Assembly (NCBI GenBank): GCA_050084515.1
Contig: CM114272.1
Coordinates: 14,322,001 to 14,386,000 of the forward strand
Length of the DNA stretch: 64,000 nt
Reading direction: 5' to 3'
Source of the DNA: Blasia pusilla
Lineage: Eukaryota > Marchantiophyta > Marchantiopsida > Blasiales
The notes below the pieces were generated by a model, which ran no database searches, was not told the DNA's origin, and worked only from the letters and a program-made list of their open reading frames with translations. Positions 43,624 through 56,060 of this stretch are shown piece by piece. The position numbers and the translations under genes were made by a program. Positions within the stretch are counted from its first letter, which is position 1. Every line of letters starts with the position of its first letter.

Positions 43624-44823
43624 ATGATTGTTGCCATGACGATGATGCATTTGCAAGTAGGCGTGGAGCTGAGAGTAGTTGGTGTGGCGCCAACCTCCAC
43701 ATCTTACCACGATGCTTGTGAGGATTCTGCGAGGATGGGATTTATGTGTAGTGTGGCTCAAGTTGATTCTCCTGCGGTGGTGACTCGGGGTGCTTCGAGA
43801 GTAACCGAGCCATCGAGAGGTGGGGTTGAGATTGACCCACAAGAGGGGACCGATGGGCGGCAGGCCAGGGTTCCCCAGTCGTTCATATTGTCGGAGGCAC
43901 TACATACACCATCGATGGTGCCTCGACGATCGGTAGTACCCATAGGTCGGACAAGTGCGTCAACATCACCAGGAGTTAGAGAGACAACTCCTATGCCATC
44001 TCAGAAGGATCAAGTGTTGACCATGTTGTTGGAGGTGGCCACTAGGGTGAGCCACGCTCCATTGTTTTCCGCCATGGAGTTGGCGATATTGGGACTTGTA
44101 CCCATGGAGATGTTTCGGCTGGCCGCCACGTTGTGTGAGCATGGAGAGGTGACTGCCTCTCGTTCAGAGGTAGTTGAGGAGATGGTGGTCATGCCCTCGG
44201 AGCATGTGCTTGGGACATCCCCCACTCAGTCATGGCATCCGATGACAATAAAGTTGGTAGATATGCTAGCTCGATCGGCCATAGAGCGAGCCATGATCAC
44301 ACCAGGTGTGGTGTTGCTGGATAACTGAGCATGAGTGTTTTGCTTTGTTAGTCCCATAGGTACCGTGTACCACCCGCAACGTGTCCTACTTGATTCGGGA
44401 GCGCAGCCCTTGATGTTAGGGAAGCCGGCGTGTTTGGCGTTGGGTTTACGGAAAGGAGACATTGAGGGTTGTCCCTTTTAGATACATACCTCTATTGGAG
44501 GCGTATCACCCACGTAGTACATGACTCGACAAGAGATCGTGGTTAGACTCCAGCCAGAGCATGAGTCGGATAGTGCGATGGTGCGCACTTGGGCAATTAC
44601 CACACTGGCAGAGTCATATGATGTGTCAGTAGGGAGTACAATGTTGTATCCCCTTGGTTTCATTCTGGATTTTTGGGAGGAGATGGTTTCTTATTGGCCA
44701 AGATGGCGATCAAGTGATGGATGGGTGAGCCATGTACCGATGTTATTTGCAGGGAGTAGTGGTGGTCAACCACGTGAGGATATGGTGACCATGTTGGCAG
44801 CATTCACATGTGGTATTCGCTGA
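43624..44823 (+). pseudogene. Protease region of copy 3 (catalytic DSG kept)
   Basis: A 234-codon frame (43,624-44,328) matches the pre-protease region of copy 2 (PQSFILSEALHTPSMVP, ARSAIERAMITPGVVLLDN). After a stop, VLLDSGAQPLMLG holds the retropepsin catalytic Asp at 44,392-44,394. At 44,521-44,823 are TRQEIVVRLQPEHESDSAMV and ESYDVSVGSTMLYPLGFILD, as in copy 2. Three or more stops break it. Confidence 0.75.
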
Positions 44824-45030
44824 TCATGAGGGTTCGGGGAGAGGAGCACACATGTAGAGGATAATCCCATAGCGGATAGTCCCACAGAGAGATATGCCAG
44901 GGTGGGTTTCTCTTACCATGGTGAAGAGTTGCTTTATTTTTGTTGGGGATGAGCGTTGAGATGCATGGAGTGCAGACAAGCTTGTGAGGCAGGCGTGGAG
45001 CCGTGCCTATGTTTGGAGCACAGTACAATA

Positions 45031-45093
45031 GTGTTAGATCTCTTCAGAGGGATCAACACGGCGGGTAGCTGCAATGTGGTAGTGTTGAGGGGA
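45031..45093 (+). pseudogene. Start of the methyltransferase domain (motif I) in copy 3
   Basis: The text VLDLFRGINT followed by VVVLRG matches motif I of the methyltransferase in copy 2 (VLDLF ... ISTGLAVVLQAG), in the same frame as the upstream protease. Similarity stops soon after, where the deletion begins. It shows that family 2 also carried the methyltransferase in the same place. Confidence 0.6.
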
Positions 45094-45200
45094 TGACGGC
45101 ACCAATGGTGCAAGATGTGTGTAGGATAGGAGATCTTGTCGGGTTCATATGTGTATGCTATCTAGAGTGGGGGGACCCAACTGCCAGGAAAGGGGTCGGT

Positions 45201-45338
45201 TGTGGGGTCCTAGTGTATATGGGTGAGTATGTTTCATTTATGTGTGGATCTACCCGTATGTTAGAGAAGATCGGTATGTTGTGGTATGCAAATGTGACCA
45301 GCAATGTGGGTTGTGTATCGATGTGTATGCGCACGACA
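45201..45338 (+). repeat. Repeat B1 of copy 3 (family 2)
   Basis: It begins TGTGGGGTCCTAGTGTATAT and ends GCGCACGACA. A purine-rich tract (AGGAAAGGGGTCGG) lies just upstream. It matches B2 at 45,868-46,004. Confidence 0.8.
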
Positions 45339-45340
45339 GT

Positions 45341-45867
45341 TATCACATCTTATTTCGACGTAGTTAGAGTTTTATTATGTCAAGGGCATAGAGAGTCAGC
45401 GGGCTATTTGGATGTAACTTTGTCTCGAGATATCGGACAACGTTCGCAACAGGTCACTTACGTCGGAACGTCGTTTATGGTGATTTCCCTATTTTGGTTT
45501 TAGGCTGTCATATGACCCTTCATCGAGTCAACGGTCATCCGGTAATATGTGCACGCAGGTTACCGTTTGGAGGGCTATTTTTGGGGAAAGAGCCTTTTGG
45601 CTCTTCCCAAGGGATACAAGAATGAGAGAGATGGCTTTCTCAAGCCATCTTTCTCATGTTAAGCCTAAGGAGCGCCTCTCTTGCATAGACGTGTGTGGGT
45701 GTGTTGGAGTTTGGGTGCTAGCATCCGGATTCCCTCATAGTAGAGGGTGGATCTGGTTTGATATGTCGATGTAGATTCATGAGTGGAGTTTTAGGCCAGG
45801 TGAGCCGTTTTTCCTACTCTTGATTTTACATGTCAAGGAGATGTGATATTTTTTATCTGGGGGCGGT
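45341..45867 (+). repeat. Repeat A2 of copy 3 (family 2)
   Basis: It begins TATCACATCTTATTTCGACG and runs to TCTGGGGGCGGT. It matches the split A1 at 22,144-22,514 and 30,476-30,600, and shows the uninterrupted target of the copia insertion near 45,712. Confidence 0.82.
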
Positions 45868-46004
45868 TGTGGGGTCCTAGTGTATATGTGTGAGTATGTT
45901 CATTTATGTGTGGATCTACTTGTATGTTGGGAAAGATAGGTGTTTTGTAGTTTGTAGATATGACTAGCGATGTGGGTTGTGTAGCGATGTGTATGCGCAT
46001 GACA
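45868..46004 (+). repeat. Repeat B2, 3' terminus of copy 3
   Basis: It begins TGTGGGGTCCTAGTGTATAT and ends GCGCATGACA, 137 bp. The flanking sequence after it (AATTACAAGC) is unrelated to the element. Confidence 0.8.
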
Positions 46005-46399
46005 AATTACAAGCAGGTCTCTTGAAAAGGGCCAAGAATTATTGGAATGACAATATGGGTTGAGGGCCACAAGAAGCAACCAAATATAAATTCTTTGGAT
46101 AAAAGGAGTGAGTGGAGTTCTTTAGAAGTATATTTAAGTAGGAGGATCTCCAAGAGGAACTTGGAACCTAAACTCCACCTTATGAACCATGAATGCGAAG
46201 GTTATGGCATGGATTGAAAGGTTGGCATTGGGATTTTTGACAAGTTAGTCCATTGTTTTTGTCGGGGTAGATATTGAGTTCTAGTTAGAGACTTGTTTGA
46301 GGTCCATTGAGCAATTCGAACGTCCAAGCAAACTAGACTTCTTTAAGGTTCATTAGCAATTAGGACTACCAAGTGTGCTAGGAGGCTCTCCCGGGATAT

Positions 46400-48130
46400 G
46401 GGATAGCTAGACAAGCTTGTTCTATGGACCGACATAAGTTTTTGGACACGAATTTTGTCTACATGCAACCTTGTAAGTATCTCCTCTCTCCTAGCTCTCG
46501 TAGAAAAATTTACCTTATCAACTCTCGTATAAACTTCCAATCATCTTGGAATTTTGCTTGATCTTCTAAAGGAACTCTTATCTTCCTCATAGTCCTATGG
46601 AGTATCCTCACATATATTGTCTTGGATCATCTTTGGTCTCCTTGAGTGAGTGATAACATATTTATCAACCTCTATCATGGTTTCCTCATCTCTTTTGTTA
46701 GGTTTCTCAAGTCTAATCTCCATTGCAAAGGGATTTCCATTGTTTCAATTGGTACCATTCAAGGTTTCCTTGCTAATCTCATTCAAGATACCATCTCTAC
46801 AAATGATAATCTTTTGTATAATAGGATTTAGAAGTCTTTATCCTTTAAAAATAGGTTAGTATCCTAAGAAGACAAGTTTCTTGGACTTGGAGTCTAATTT
46901 CTTTCTACTCTCCTTGGTATCAATGTATGTGCATCACATCCAAAGATTCTTAGGTATGAGATATTTGGCCTACTTGAACATGCTTATTTTGCCGTCTTTC
47001 CTTACAAGGTAGCAATGGGATTGACGTTACAAGATGGTTGGTTGTGTTCATTGACTCATCCCAATGCTTCTTCTCAAATCTTTGCTTGATAAACCATATA
47101 TTTTGTCTTCTCCATCATGGTTGTATTGAGTCTTTTAGCTTCACCATTTTGCTATGCATTATCCCTTGTTGTCATCTAGCTCCTAATTCCCTTCTTTTGT
47201 CAATATGCCTTGAACTCATGTGTATTCTCCTCCACCATCAATTTTCAACATTTTGACTATAGAACCAAGCTCATTTGCAACTTGATTGAATTTTTTTTTG
47301 AACTTCCAAAGTACTTCATTTTTTGTCTCCATAACATGATGGAAACTTTTAATATATGCTTTTGTCATTTTTTAAGTTGAAGAAATCATTAGCTCCTCCT
47401 ATGGATAACTAGAATATTGGTGCACATATATTAGAGTAGATAAAATTTTGTCGTAGATTTCTTGGGCAAAACATGTTGATGTTATTTGCCATTGACGCAC
47501 TTCTCACAAAAAAAATTCAAATTTGGATTTGACCTCCAATCCATCCATCATCTTCTATAAGTATTTTATTTATATATATACACACACACAGATGCTCTAG
47601 TATTTTTCCCTATAAAACAATATTAAATTCTTGTTATCCACTCATCAAGCTTAATTCTTTTCTGCCCGTTCTTACCCCAAGTAGGTACTCAATTGTTATG
47701 TCTACAATAGTCAACATAAAAGTTCTATCATAGATTTTGACACCCTCCGTTCCACAACTAGTATACCCGCCTTGCTTGTTGAATTTCTTGACTACTATCA
47801 AGTTAAAACCTCATTCTGGTATGTAGAGAGTACCATCCAATATCATTGACCTTGTGCTCCATTGTATGTGATGTCAACTCGAATATCGACAATATAATGC
47901 CAATGACCAATGCTACCCTTGTCCATACATCTAATTCTCCTTAGTGGAGTCTTTGTCAAGTAATTCATGATAAATTTAATGGAGCAAACATAACTAGTGG
48001 CACATGAATCCAAGATCCACTTAATACCTTGGTTGTTGTCACTTATATTGAATGTAAACTCATATGGAGTTTTGGATAATTTAGTTATCAACAATTCCAC
48101 GCTCTCTCGTCATAGGTAGAGTTTGTAGAT
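46400..48130 (-). mobile_element. Old Ty1/copia fragment of a different lineage
   Basis: The frame at 47,843-48,100 (minus) contains a copia protease site, IKWILDSCATSYVC, where the usual Gly is Cys. At about 46,880-46,970 (minus) is the integrase-end phrase YLRIFGCDAHTLIPRR. Between them short AT-rich pieces fit integrase order but carry many stops. Wording differs from the copia A/B/C group, so it is another lineage. No LTR was identified. Confidence 0.6.
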
Positions 48131-51100
48131 TCCTTCTCCTTTCCTTTGAAGTCTTTGGACTTCTCCTTGGATGGACTATTGGAGATTGGTCTCCTATGCT
48201 TGAACCACCAATGTTTTTCATGGGGCCCTTTCTTTCAACAAGGCATACATGTCTTCCCCATCTTCATCATCACCTTCTTTAATTGCAACAAGAGACATTT
48301 CTTGAAAAATGCTTCTAAGTTTCTTAGCATCCTCCATCAATAAGATGCTTGTGAAACTTCCCGCAAGTGAGAGTCGTAGGCTAGATCATTATGCCCAATG
48401 ATGACCTTAAGTGTGACCCTCTTGGGCATAATAACCTTGGTATGACTATGAGACTAACCTTAGGAGAGAAGGGGCAAAGCCACTTGTGGGGATAAGGGTA
48501 AAGCAAGAAAGATGCAAGACCATTGAGCCTAGTTCCAAGTCAAGGGAAAGTAGCAAGGAATACAAGAGTAGGCAAGAAGGGTGAGACGCGCGAAGCACAA
48601 AACACAAAGAGTGGCAAGACAACCATGAAACGCCAAATAGTAGGAGTCAAGACATGTGCTAGCAGTGAGACACATGAAATATAGGTTGAGGTTCCAAGAT
48701 AAGTTTAGGAAAGTCAAGAAGGGAAGACTCTGCCAAGAGACTCCCTCAATTCATTTTAGGGGTTAGCTAGTCAAATACGGGTTGACATTGTGCAAACCAC
48801 ATTCAGGTTGTGGATAAAAAACAAGGGCCCATGGTGGAGGATGGGAAAGGTGGGGTTCCCCAGAAGTACCTATAGGGAGGGAACTTCTCTTGCCACTTGC
48901 TCAAGTCTTAAAATAAGGATTAACCATATTTGGTGTTTGGCCACATTTCAAGTTTGACCTAAGGAATCGTCTGGAACACACCTTGAGGAATCAGCCCCAT
49001 GCTCCTATTTTGGTGGGAAACTTCGAAAGATTGTTCTACGATTGGGGAAGACGCTTCCTAGGGAGAAGGTATGCAACTTGGGGGCTCATAATCATTTATC
49101 GTTTGGTAATTATCCAACTTGCCTATGAAACTTACAATCAATTGGGTCTTTGGGACTCATCCCGAGACTTTCGCTTGCAATCCTCAAGGTTGGGATCTCT
49201 TCATGAGCTAGTTAGAAAGAATAGAGGTTGAACTCTACAAAGTTTAATGTGTCAATAAAAATATCCTCAAATGTCTATGGGCCCATAACCAAATAAGAAT
49301 TTAAATAGTACATTGAAGGACTAAAAGTATTATTGAGACAAAGAAAGCATATCATGCACAATATCTAGCAATGCTAACTTGCAAGAAATAGTAGAATTCT
49401 TATGGTCACCACTACAAGGGATACAAGTGTGGGTGTGACTCTACTACAAGTCAATTTTTTCCAAGAGCGACTACTTAGCAAGTGCATTGTGATTACCAGT
49501 TTGTGAGAGCATGAGCCTAAGACAAAAGAGCCTCAAACCTTTGAGAAGTACTAAGATGAGATATGCGTAATACACCCGAGAGAGTTTATGATGGACTTAG
49601 TTTCCGAGGAAGCATATCTCTTTAGGAGATTATGCAAACTCATAAAAAAAAGAAAAAGAAAAAAGCTTCATATAAATTTGAGATAGGTAAGGGACTTAGT
49701 GAATTGTAGACAAAAAAATATCCATTAGGTCATAATAAAAATATGTAAGTTTTATCCAATATGTTATGTCTGCCTTTCTTCATCATGATGCACACTATCA
49801 ACTTTTCACAAAGCTTGTCTACTCTTCATGATGTGTGTTACAACATGCTTCTATTCATGAAAGGATGGGTGATCCATATAGAAACACTTCTCCAATTTTG
49901 AAAGAAAGGTGAAGGGTTAAGCCTTCTCTCCATCATCTTGTTCCTGGAATCGTGTATCCATCCTAAACACACAACAATCATCCATGATGATCGACTCTCT
50001 TACTAGGTCCACCCTCATGGCATGCCTACATGGCACATACTTGGCTACATTTGAGTATATGGTAGTCCTCAACTCTCTATAAAAGACTACCTCCAATCCA
50101 AGTCCACAAGTTGGATGAGCTAACTTCCTTGAAACCTACAAACCCGATAAGTACTCATATCCTATAAAATCATAATTACCAAGTGCACTGTGCATCATCC
50201 ACCTTAGTATGGCCTAGAGTCTAAAGACCCTTGTCTTTTAAGGGCATTCAATGCTCCAATCCATAGCACAAACTCCCTCCCATAAGGTATAACTCTTCCA
50301 CAAGAAACGTATCCACATGGCAAGCCATCTTTGAGCTTATAAGGTGTATAATATATGCACGATATATAAGCAAAGTGTGTATTAATTATTTGAACCAAAT
50401 ATATCCCATGGAGATAAATGTGAAGTCTCATGCATAAAACAAGAGGAATATTAATCCCATACCTAGAATGATCAAACCCATAATCATAAAATCCCTTTTC
50501 ATAGTAAGCCAAGATGGAATTTTATAGTTCATCAACATAATTGGGCATATGGAATAGATCGATGTCCATGATACACCATCAACTCTACCAACTAGTCAGC
50601 ATGCTTGGGCTATGCACAGAAAGAGGTATTTTTGTAAATAATTATTAGTAAAGAAATTTGAATTAAAGAGTGGAGTCTCTTTTTAAAAGGACCAGTCCTC
50701 ACAAACATAAAATATCCACTGAACCACTCCTCCGATAAATATAACCCCTACCACTAAAATTAAACCCTACTACTTCCTACAATAATTACTTCCCTAAGGA
50801 TTTTCACTTCTTCTCGAGCCATAGCAAGCTAGGATAGTGAGTATATGAGAGACAAATAGTAAAATGTTACTATTTTGTCTTATTATGGTTTATATCTTGT
50901 CTTTTTGTGCTTGTGGGGTTGCCCATAATAGTATGAATGACAGTGCTCTATACTTGAGCAACATCATGCAATGATAGAAAATCGTCAAACAAGCTTTAGA
51001 GGTATATCTCCTCACATATCATCTTGGTAGCATGTGGCTCTCCAATATGGAAAAGACCAAAAGAATAACATATGGCCTAGATATAGGAACAGGTTGAACA

Positions 51101-51800
51101 GGCATGCATCTAGATTCTTGAATCTCATAGTTCTATGGGGTTTAATAGTTGAAAAACGAGTGATTTGGAGTTGGGGTATATGTTCTCCTCTAGTAGTTAT
51201 CTATCATATAGTAGGTAGAACAAAGTGCCACTCGATGCGTTCATATTTAATCGCTCTTGTAAGTTCAAAAGAATTAAGATAGTAGCCACGCGAGATATTT
51301 GTATGGATCTTCCCCATTCCCAACCAACAAATTTCTCCTTGCTTACCTCTATGGTTGTGGTAGTGAAAGTGGAAATGTAAAAATCTTCATCCTAACGTGA
51401 GCCAAACCCCTTGTGTCATCCCTCCGCGTACATCCGCAAAGTGTTTCACTCAAGACGCTAATAGGATGAGTAAATCTACCTAGTAATGTTATAGCATCAT
51501 ACCAGATCATTGTCAACATATTATTGATGATGAGAATTTGTTGTTTTTAATAGCATATGAGGAGAATAGTTACTTTGAAAAACACAGAGCCTTTTTCCCT
51601 AACTCCCTCCATGCATTGTGAGAGTATATGGCACTAACGTATGGGAAGAAGATGGGGGTAGTAATCCACATCACATTCCTTATCAATGACCATTGTGTCT
51701 AGCATGAATACTCAAGACCCATTCGAGGACCTAAAGTTAAACCTTTTGAAAATTATGTATCTCTTACCGTATATCTCTATAGGCTTAGTGACAAGGATGG
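48131..51800. other. Spacer with no recognised gene
   Basis: Short frames only, the longest about 100 codons (50,204-50,512, minus). AT-rich text with A and T runs. Left of about 48.4 kb may be the gag side of the old copia fragment, but no motif is clear. Confidence 0.4.
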
Positions 51801-51804
51801 TATA

Positions 51805-52403
51805 AGGATATCCCAATAGGTTCCTATGGCACTCCAAATAGTACTCTATTGAATGACTTGTCAACCCAATGTTGCCATATTTTTCAAGCATTGTGCATAT
51901 ATCCTTATGTGTCCAGACTCAAGGACGCCCCTTTTTTCTGGCGATGGAATTTGGTGACTCGAGGGTTGACATTAAATGCTCAAGTACTCAATCTCAGCTA
52001 TTTTATCGACCTCAATGTCATGGGGATGGTATAAGGACAACCCCATTGGATCGTATTGCACTTCATATAGTAATCTACTCAAAGACTTGTCAGTTCCATT
52101 GTGCCATATATGTTGGGCAGGGTGTGTACATCCTTAATCGTCCAAACTCAAGGTCGCTTAACCTCACTACGGGATCTAGTGATTGACTCAAGGGCCGACA
52201 TGAAATGCTCAAGTGCTCAATATTTGTGGGTCAACCTCATTTTAGTGGAAGGTGGTGATGTCCTCCTCAAAGGTTACACTTGCATTAACTCATGTGTCGG
52301 AGGATGTATTTCTAATATTTTTTTTCCTGACCAAGCATATATACCATTAATTAAATGTGTTTGCACTTGCATGAAGGTGTTTACACAACCTCATGGCGTG
52401 TGA
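51805..52403 (+). repeat. Two direct units of an unclassified repeat (about 223-bp spacing)
   Basis: GGTATAAGGAYA(A/T)CCCCA-like starts at 51,805 and 52,028, followed in both units by TGCC ... ATATAT, CTCAAGG, GACATGAAATGCTCAAGTGC-like and TCAACCTCA-like phrases in the same order. The second unit extends to GCATGAAGGTGTTTACACA. A further copy lies inverted at 53,965-54,294. Open frames of about 100 codons in all three read similar residues, but no domain is known. Confidence 0.6.
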
Positions 52404-53964
52404 GATTCGCATGCAACCTCCACGGACGCAACTACGTAATACTAGCGTAATTTTCTATGCTCCAACCATTTATCTCACTCAAGGATCTTTTAAAAATGAG
52501 GGGGTAAAAAAAGAGGCCTCCATAGCACATATAGTGTTTCCTCTTCACTCATGGTATCTGTAGAGGGTACCATGTAACACTCAATTAAAGATTGAAAAAA
52601 CAATGGAGATGGAGGGAACTTAAAAAATTGAGGAGATGGGGGCTAATTGAGACATAAATACTTGGAATTGGGAATTTAATTTCACCCGTTTTTTAGCTTC
52701 TCATGCTTGCACGCAAGTTGCAATCCCAGACATTATGGCTCCCCAAGTCACAACTAATTGCGAGTCTTGTGACTCGAACGAACCGTAACTTGTCAGTCGT
52801 TTATGAGTCCTAAAACTTGTAAAAATTTGAAGTTTTTGAGTATCAGGAGGCTCCATATATAGAGGAAGGGTGCATTATACATGGGAGCTTAATGAGCATC
52901 ATGTTGAACTCCTTTAGTTATCTAATAACATTAGAAGGAGAGAAGTTTCTTTCTATGATCGACGTTCATCGCATGGCAGATATGCGAGCAACACATGCAT
53001 GTATGTGATATGTAGGTGGATCAACAACCAACATATTGTTAGGTCATTTGGAATGTTGTTATGGCTAAGTGTTCGAATGGATCTTGCATATATTTCTCTA
53101 TAGTGGAGCTTTCTTTTCTCCGGAATGAATGTAGACGACGATCAATAGGATCACTTTGGATCCTTGTCATCGCACAATAACAATGGCCCATAAGGTTCTT
53201 AAGTTGGAAGAGGATTGGGAGTTATAGGTGTTGGCTACACCCACATCTATAAACTATAATTAGAGCATCATGGGTATCTATCTTATGTAGGGAGTTGGTA
53301 CCAACAAAAGCCCCATAAAGAGAGAGGAGATGGATCAATAGCAATTGAGAGAGGTGTAGTATTTGCCTCACATGCCAAAACAAGTCACTCCTTTGATCAA
53401 GGAGGAGAGGAGGCATTTTGACATGCCTTTGTAAAGATATCTTATCTCATAACGGCCTCATAATGTTGGGATAGTTAGTTTATATTTTAGAAGATTTAAT
53501 TGACTATGTGGGTGCCTTATGTGGTTTACAAGACATGGGAGTTTCCAACTCTTGAGATTGTGGATGATATGCAATGGGGCCAAAAGACTCGAGCACAGGC
53601 CTTCATGGTGAGTTCTTGAAACTCTAAGACTCATGTGATAGCTTCCATTTTGTTATTTTCAATGGAGATACTAACTCCACCTTCCCTTTATGCATGGTGT
53701 AGCATGACGTGTTGCATTCCCATGAACCCTAGATGAGGAGGAGAGGAAAAGGGTACTTGTGTTCATGTTGACCAACTCGAATCAATCTACGTCATCACAT
53801 TGGATTGCTAGAGGAGACAAAAATTTTGCATGCTAGCTCCTACAATAAGGGTGATAAGGAGGAGGAGGAAGAGGACTAGGAGATTCAGCTTATAGACTGG
53901 CCAGCCACTCTAAGGCAAAGTAGGATTTCCTTGTTGGATAGTTTACCTAAAGCACGTATGGGGC
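52404..53964. other. Spacer between inverted repeat copies, no recognised gene
   Basis: Nothing coding is recognised. It separates the direct pair from the inverted copy, so together they could form a long-armed foldback. Confidence 0.4.
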
Positions 53965-54294
53965 TTATCTGAATACCTTCATGTAAGTGCGTAAAAGTGT
54001 AATTGATGGTATGAGAATGTATTGGAAAAACATCCTCCGGTAAATAAATTGATACAAGTGCAACCTTTGAGGATAACATGGATGGATATTTGTGTGTGTG
54101 TCTGAAAAATTGTAAAGTTGATTCTCCAATCCATTTCCCTGCCAAGACAATTTCCCCTTAAGATCAAGATCAACCTGCCAATGTTGAGCGCTCGAGCATC
54201 CTATGTCAACACTCAAGTCACCAGATCTTATAGTGAGCTTATGCAAACTTAAGTTTGGATGCGTAAGGATGTATGGACTATGCCTGACAGACAT
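53965..54294 (-). repeat. Inverted copy of the 51.8-52.4 kb repeat
   Basis: Read on the minus strand, phrases GGTGACTTGAGTGTTGACAT, GGATGCTCGAGCGCTCAACA, CCTCAAAGGTTGCACTTGTA, CGGAGGATGTTTTTCC and CATGAAGGTATTCAG follow the order of the copy at 52.17-52.38 kb. It holds a 109-codon frame without a known domain. Confidence 0.6.
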
Positions 54295-54413
54295 AGCTCC
54301 ATGGAGTTGACGTTTTGTTTAGTTGAGCATTACCTAGAGTTTGATGCGAGCCTATAAGAATGTCTTTATAACATCCCTATCGGTGAGCCTATAGAGATAT
54401 GAGGTAGGAAGTA

Positions 54414-54660
54414 TGTCGTGGGCATACACATCTCTACACAACATACATCGCGGTCACCGAACACACACACAAACACGCACGATCCCATGCTAACTCATGG
54501 CATCCAAAAAACGAGACAAGAAGTACCAAAATATCTCCAATAAAATAAGATCAAATATCTCTCACATGTGTCTCTCAATGTCAAACCAAACCCACTCTCC
54601 TAATGAGAGGCTTCGGTTACACACACAAGGCAAGCAAGACCATAGCTCCGCCGCTCTCCT
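54414..54660 (-). repeat. A2 remnant and B2 at the 3' end of copy 4
   Basis: On the minus strand the A2 part begins at GGAGCTATGG and ends GATCTTATTTTAT, then B2 (TGGAGATATTTTGGTACTTC ... CCACGACA) completes the element. The A2-B2 joint is the same as at 41,388 in copy 2. Confidence 0.8.
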
Positions 54661-54739
54661 CCTATAAACTTAGGGCCCATATCTGGCTCCCAATTCTCCA
54701 TCGTGACTACGGTAGGACTTTCCGACGCGGGTGTCCTCC

Positions 54740-56060
54740 ATGCTGAGGCACACGTCCATGACCCTGACGAGTGCAATCGCGCTGATGATGGGCTCCACCA
54801 CATGACCAACAAGTAATAGTAGGCGGCTATTGTTGAGCCGCATATGAAGGCGCAGGTCTCTGTGGCACGGCCTCCCGGTATCCTCCTTGAGCTTATGGTG
54901 CCACAGTCAACCTATCTCGGAGTCCACGTTGATGCACAGGTGGTCTAGACAATCGTGACTGCTCTCGCCCAGAACCCATGGTGGCTACGCTCTCCTCCGC
55001 CATGTTGCGCTCAATGCTCTCGGCGGTCCAAAAATTATCTCTCAAAGTAGGGGAGGTGTTCATAAGAAGCACCCCCTCCCGCACCCGTGTCCGTAGGGTC
55101 CGGTCCAACATCGCGTACCATGATTGGATAGCCTGAGCCTGCGTCACCCCCTGCGTGATGTTGATCAACCGGCGCAAGCGAGTGTAAGCCTCACGCAAAC
55201 TCTTACCCGGGCCACTTTGGAAGTTGTGGATACTTCGCAACTTCTCCATCCATACCCTCTGGTACCTCGCCCTCAACTAAGCAAAGAACTCAACCACGAG
55301 GTTGAACCTGGGATGAACCCGACTAGATGGTGCAACTGCTCCAGTGCAAGTGATCCCTCCTAAAACATCACTAGTGGAAGAGGAAGTAGCCTCTCCTCAC
55401 TCCTCCTCATTTGAGAACGGCTCCGTCCATGACACATAGTTTGGATCATAGTAGAGTCGCCATGCCTCAATCTCTGGGCATATCTCTGGGAGAACTCATG
55501 GTAATCGTCCATGGGTGCCCCCTCTAAATGCTGGAACATATCGTTCCATGCTGTAAACGGGTTGAACTCTCTAGAGTTCCTAGCCCGTTGTGAGTCACAC
55601 TGAGTCCTTAACTCCGCAATGAAGTCGTGTAGCTCTATAGTGCCTACAGCACCCGAAAATCTACGCGGTCCTCTATCCCGGTCGTCCATCTCGTACGCCC
55701 AACTCATAGGACCACTCAATATGTACGGTGGATCACTAACACACTCCTCTACATGCTCACTCTTGTCTGAAGATGACATAGAAGGAGATAAAGGTGGTCT
55801 CTCATGTGGAGACCCTGAAACCTTGCACCACTACGAGTAAACCCTCTAGAGCTACTCTCAGGTCCACTACCTCGCCTCTCAAAATCTTGAAAGGACGCCT
55901 TGATGGCCTCGTGTCCCTCTCACACGATCACTCTCAATCTTGCGAGTAATCCCTCAATCACTCAAACCAAACATACGACACTCAATCTATACTCTCTCAC
56001 TAAGACGTGTGTTATGCGGCAACAAGCAACGTGGTGCAGCAAATCAACCCATCTATCATG
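54740..56060 (-). pseudogene. Gag of copy 4
   Basis: The frame at 55,360-55,779 reads GTIELHDFIAELRTQCDSQR, REFNPFTAWNDMFQHLEGAP and DDYHEFSQRYAQRL, better preserved than in copy 2. The frame at 54,893-55,276 continues with LREAYTRLRRLINITQGVTQ and TRVREGVLLMNTSPTLRD. The first zinc knuckle lies near 54,800 and the deletion junction follows it. Confidence 0.75.

Larger units (their letters stand above)
43402..46004 (+). mobile_element. Gypsy family 2, copy 3: deleted element with intact-looking 3' repeat block
   Basis: It starts within gag at a zinc knuckle (CDHCHRYGHTRDRYY, last Cys changed to Tyr), continues through protease and linker, enters methyltransferase motif I and then jumps to the 3' block B1-A2-B2. 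The rest of the methyltransferase, reverse transcriptase, RNase H, integrase and PHD finger are missing. The A and B repeats differ greatly from family 1 in sequence but keep the same arrangement. Confidence 0.75.
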
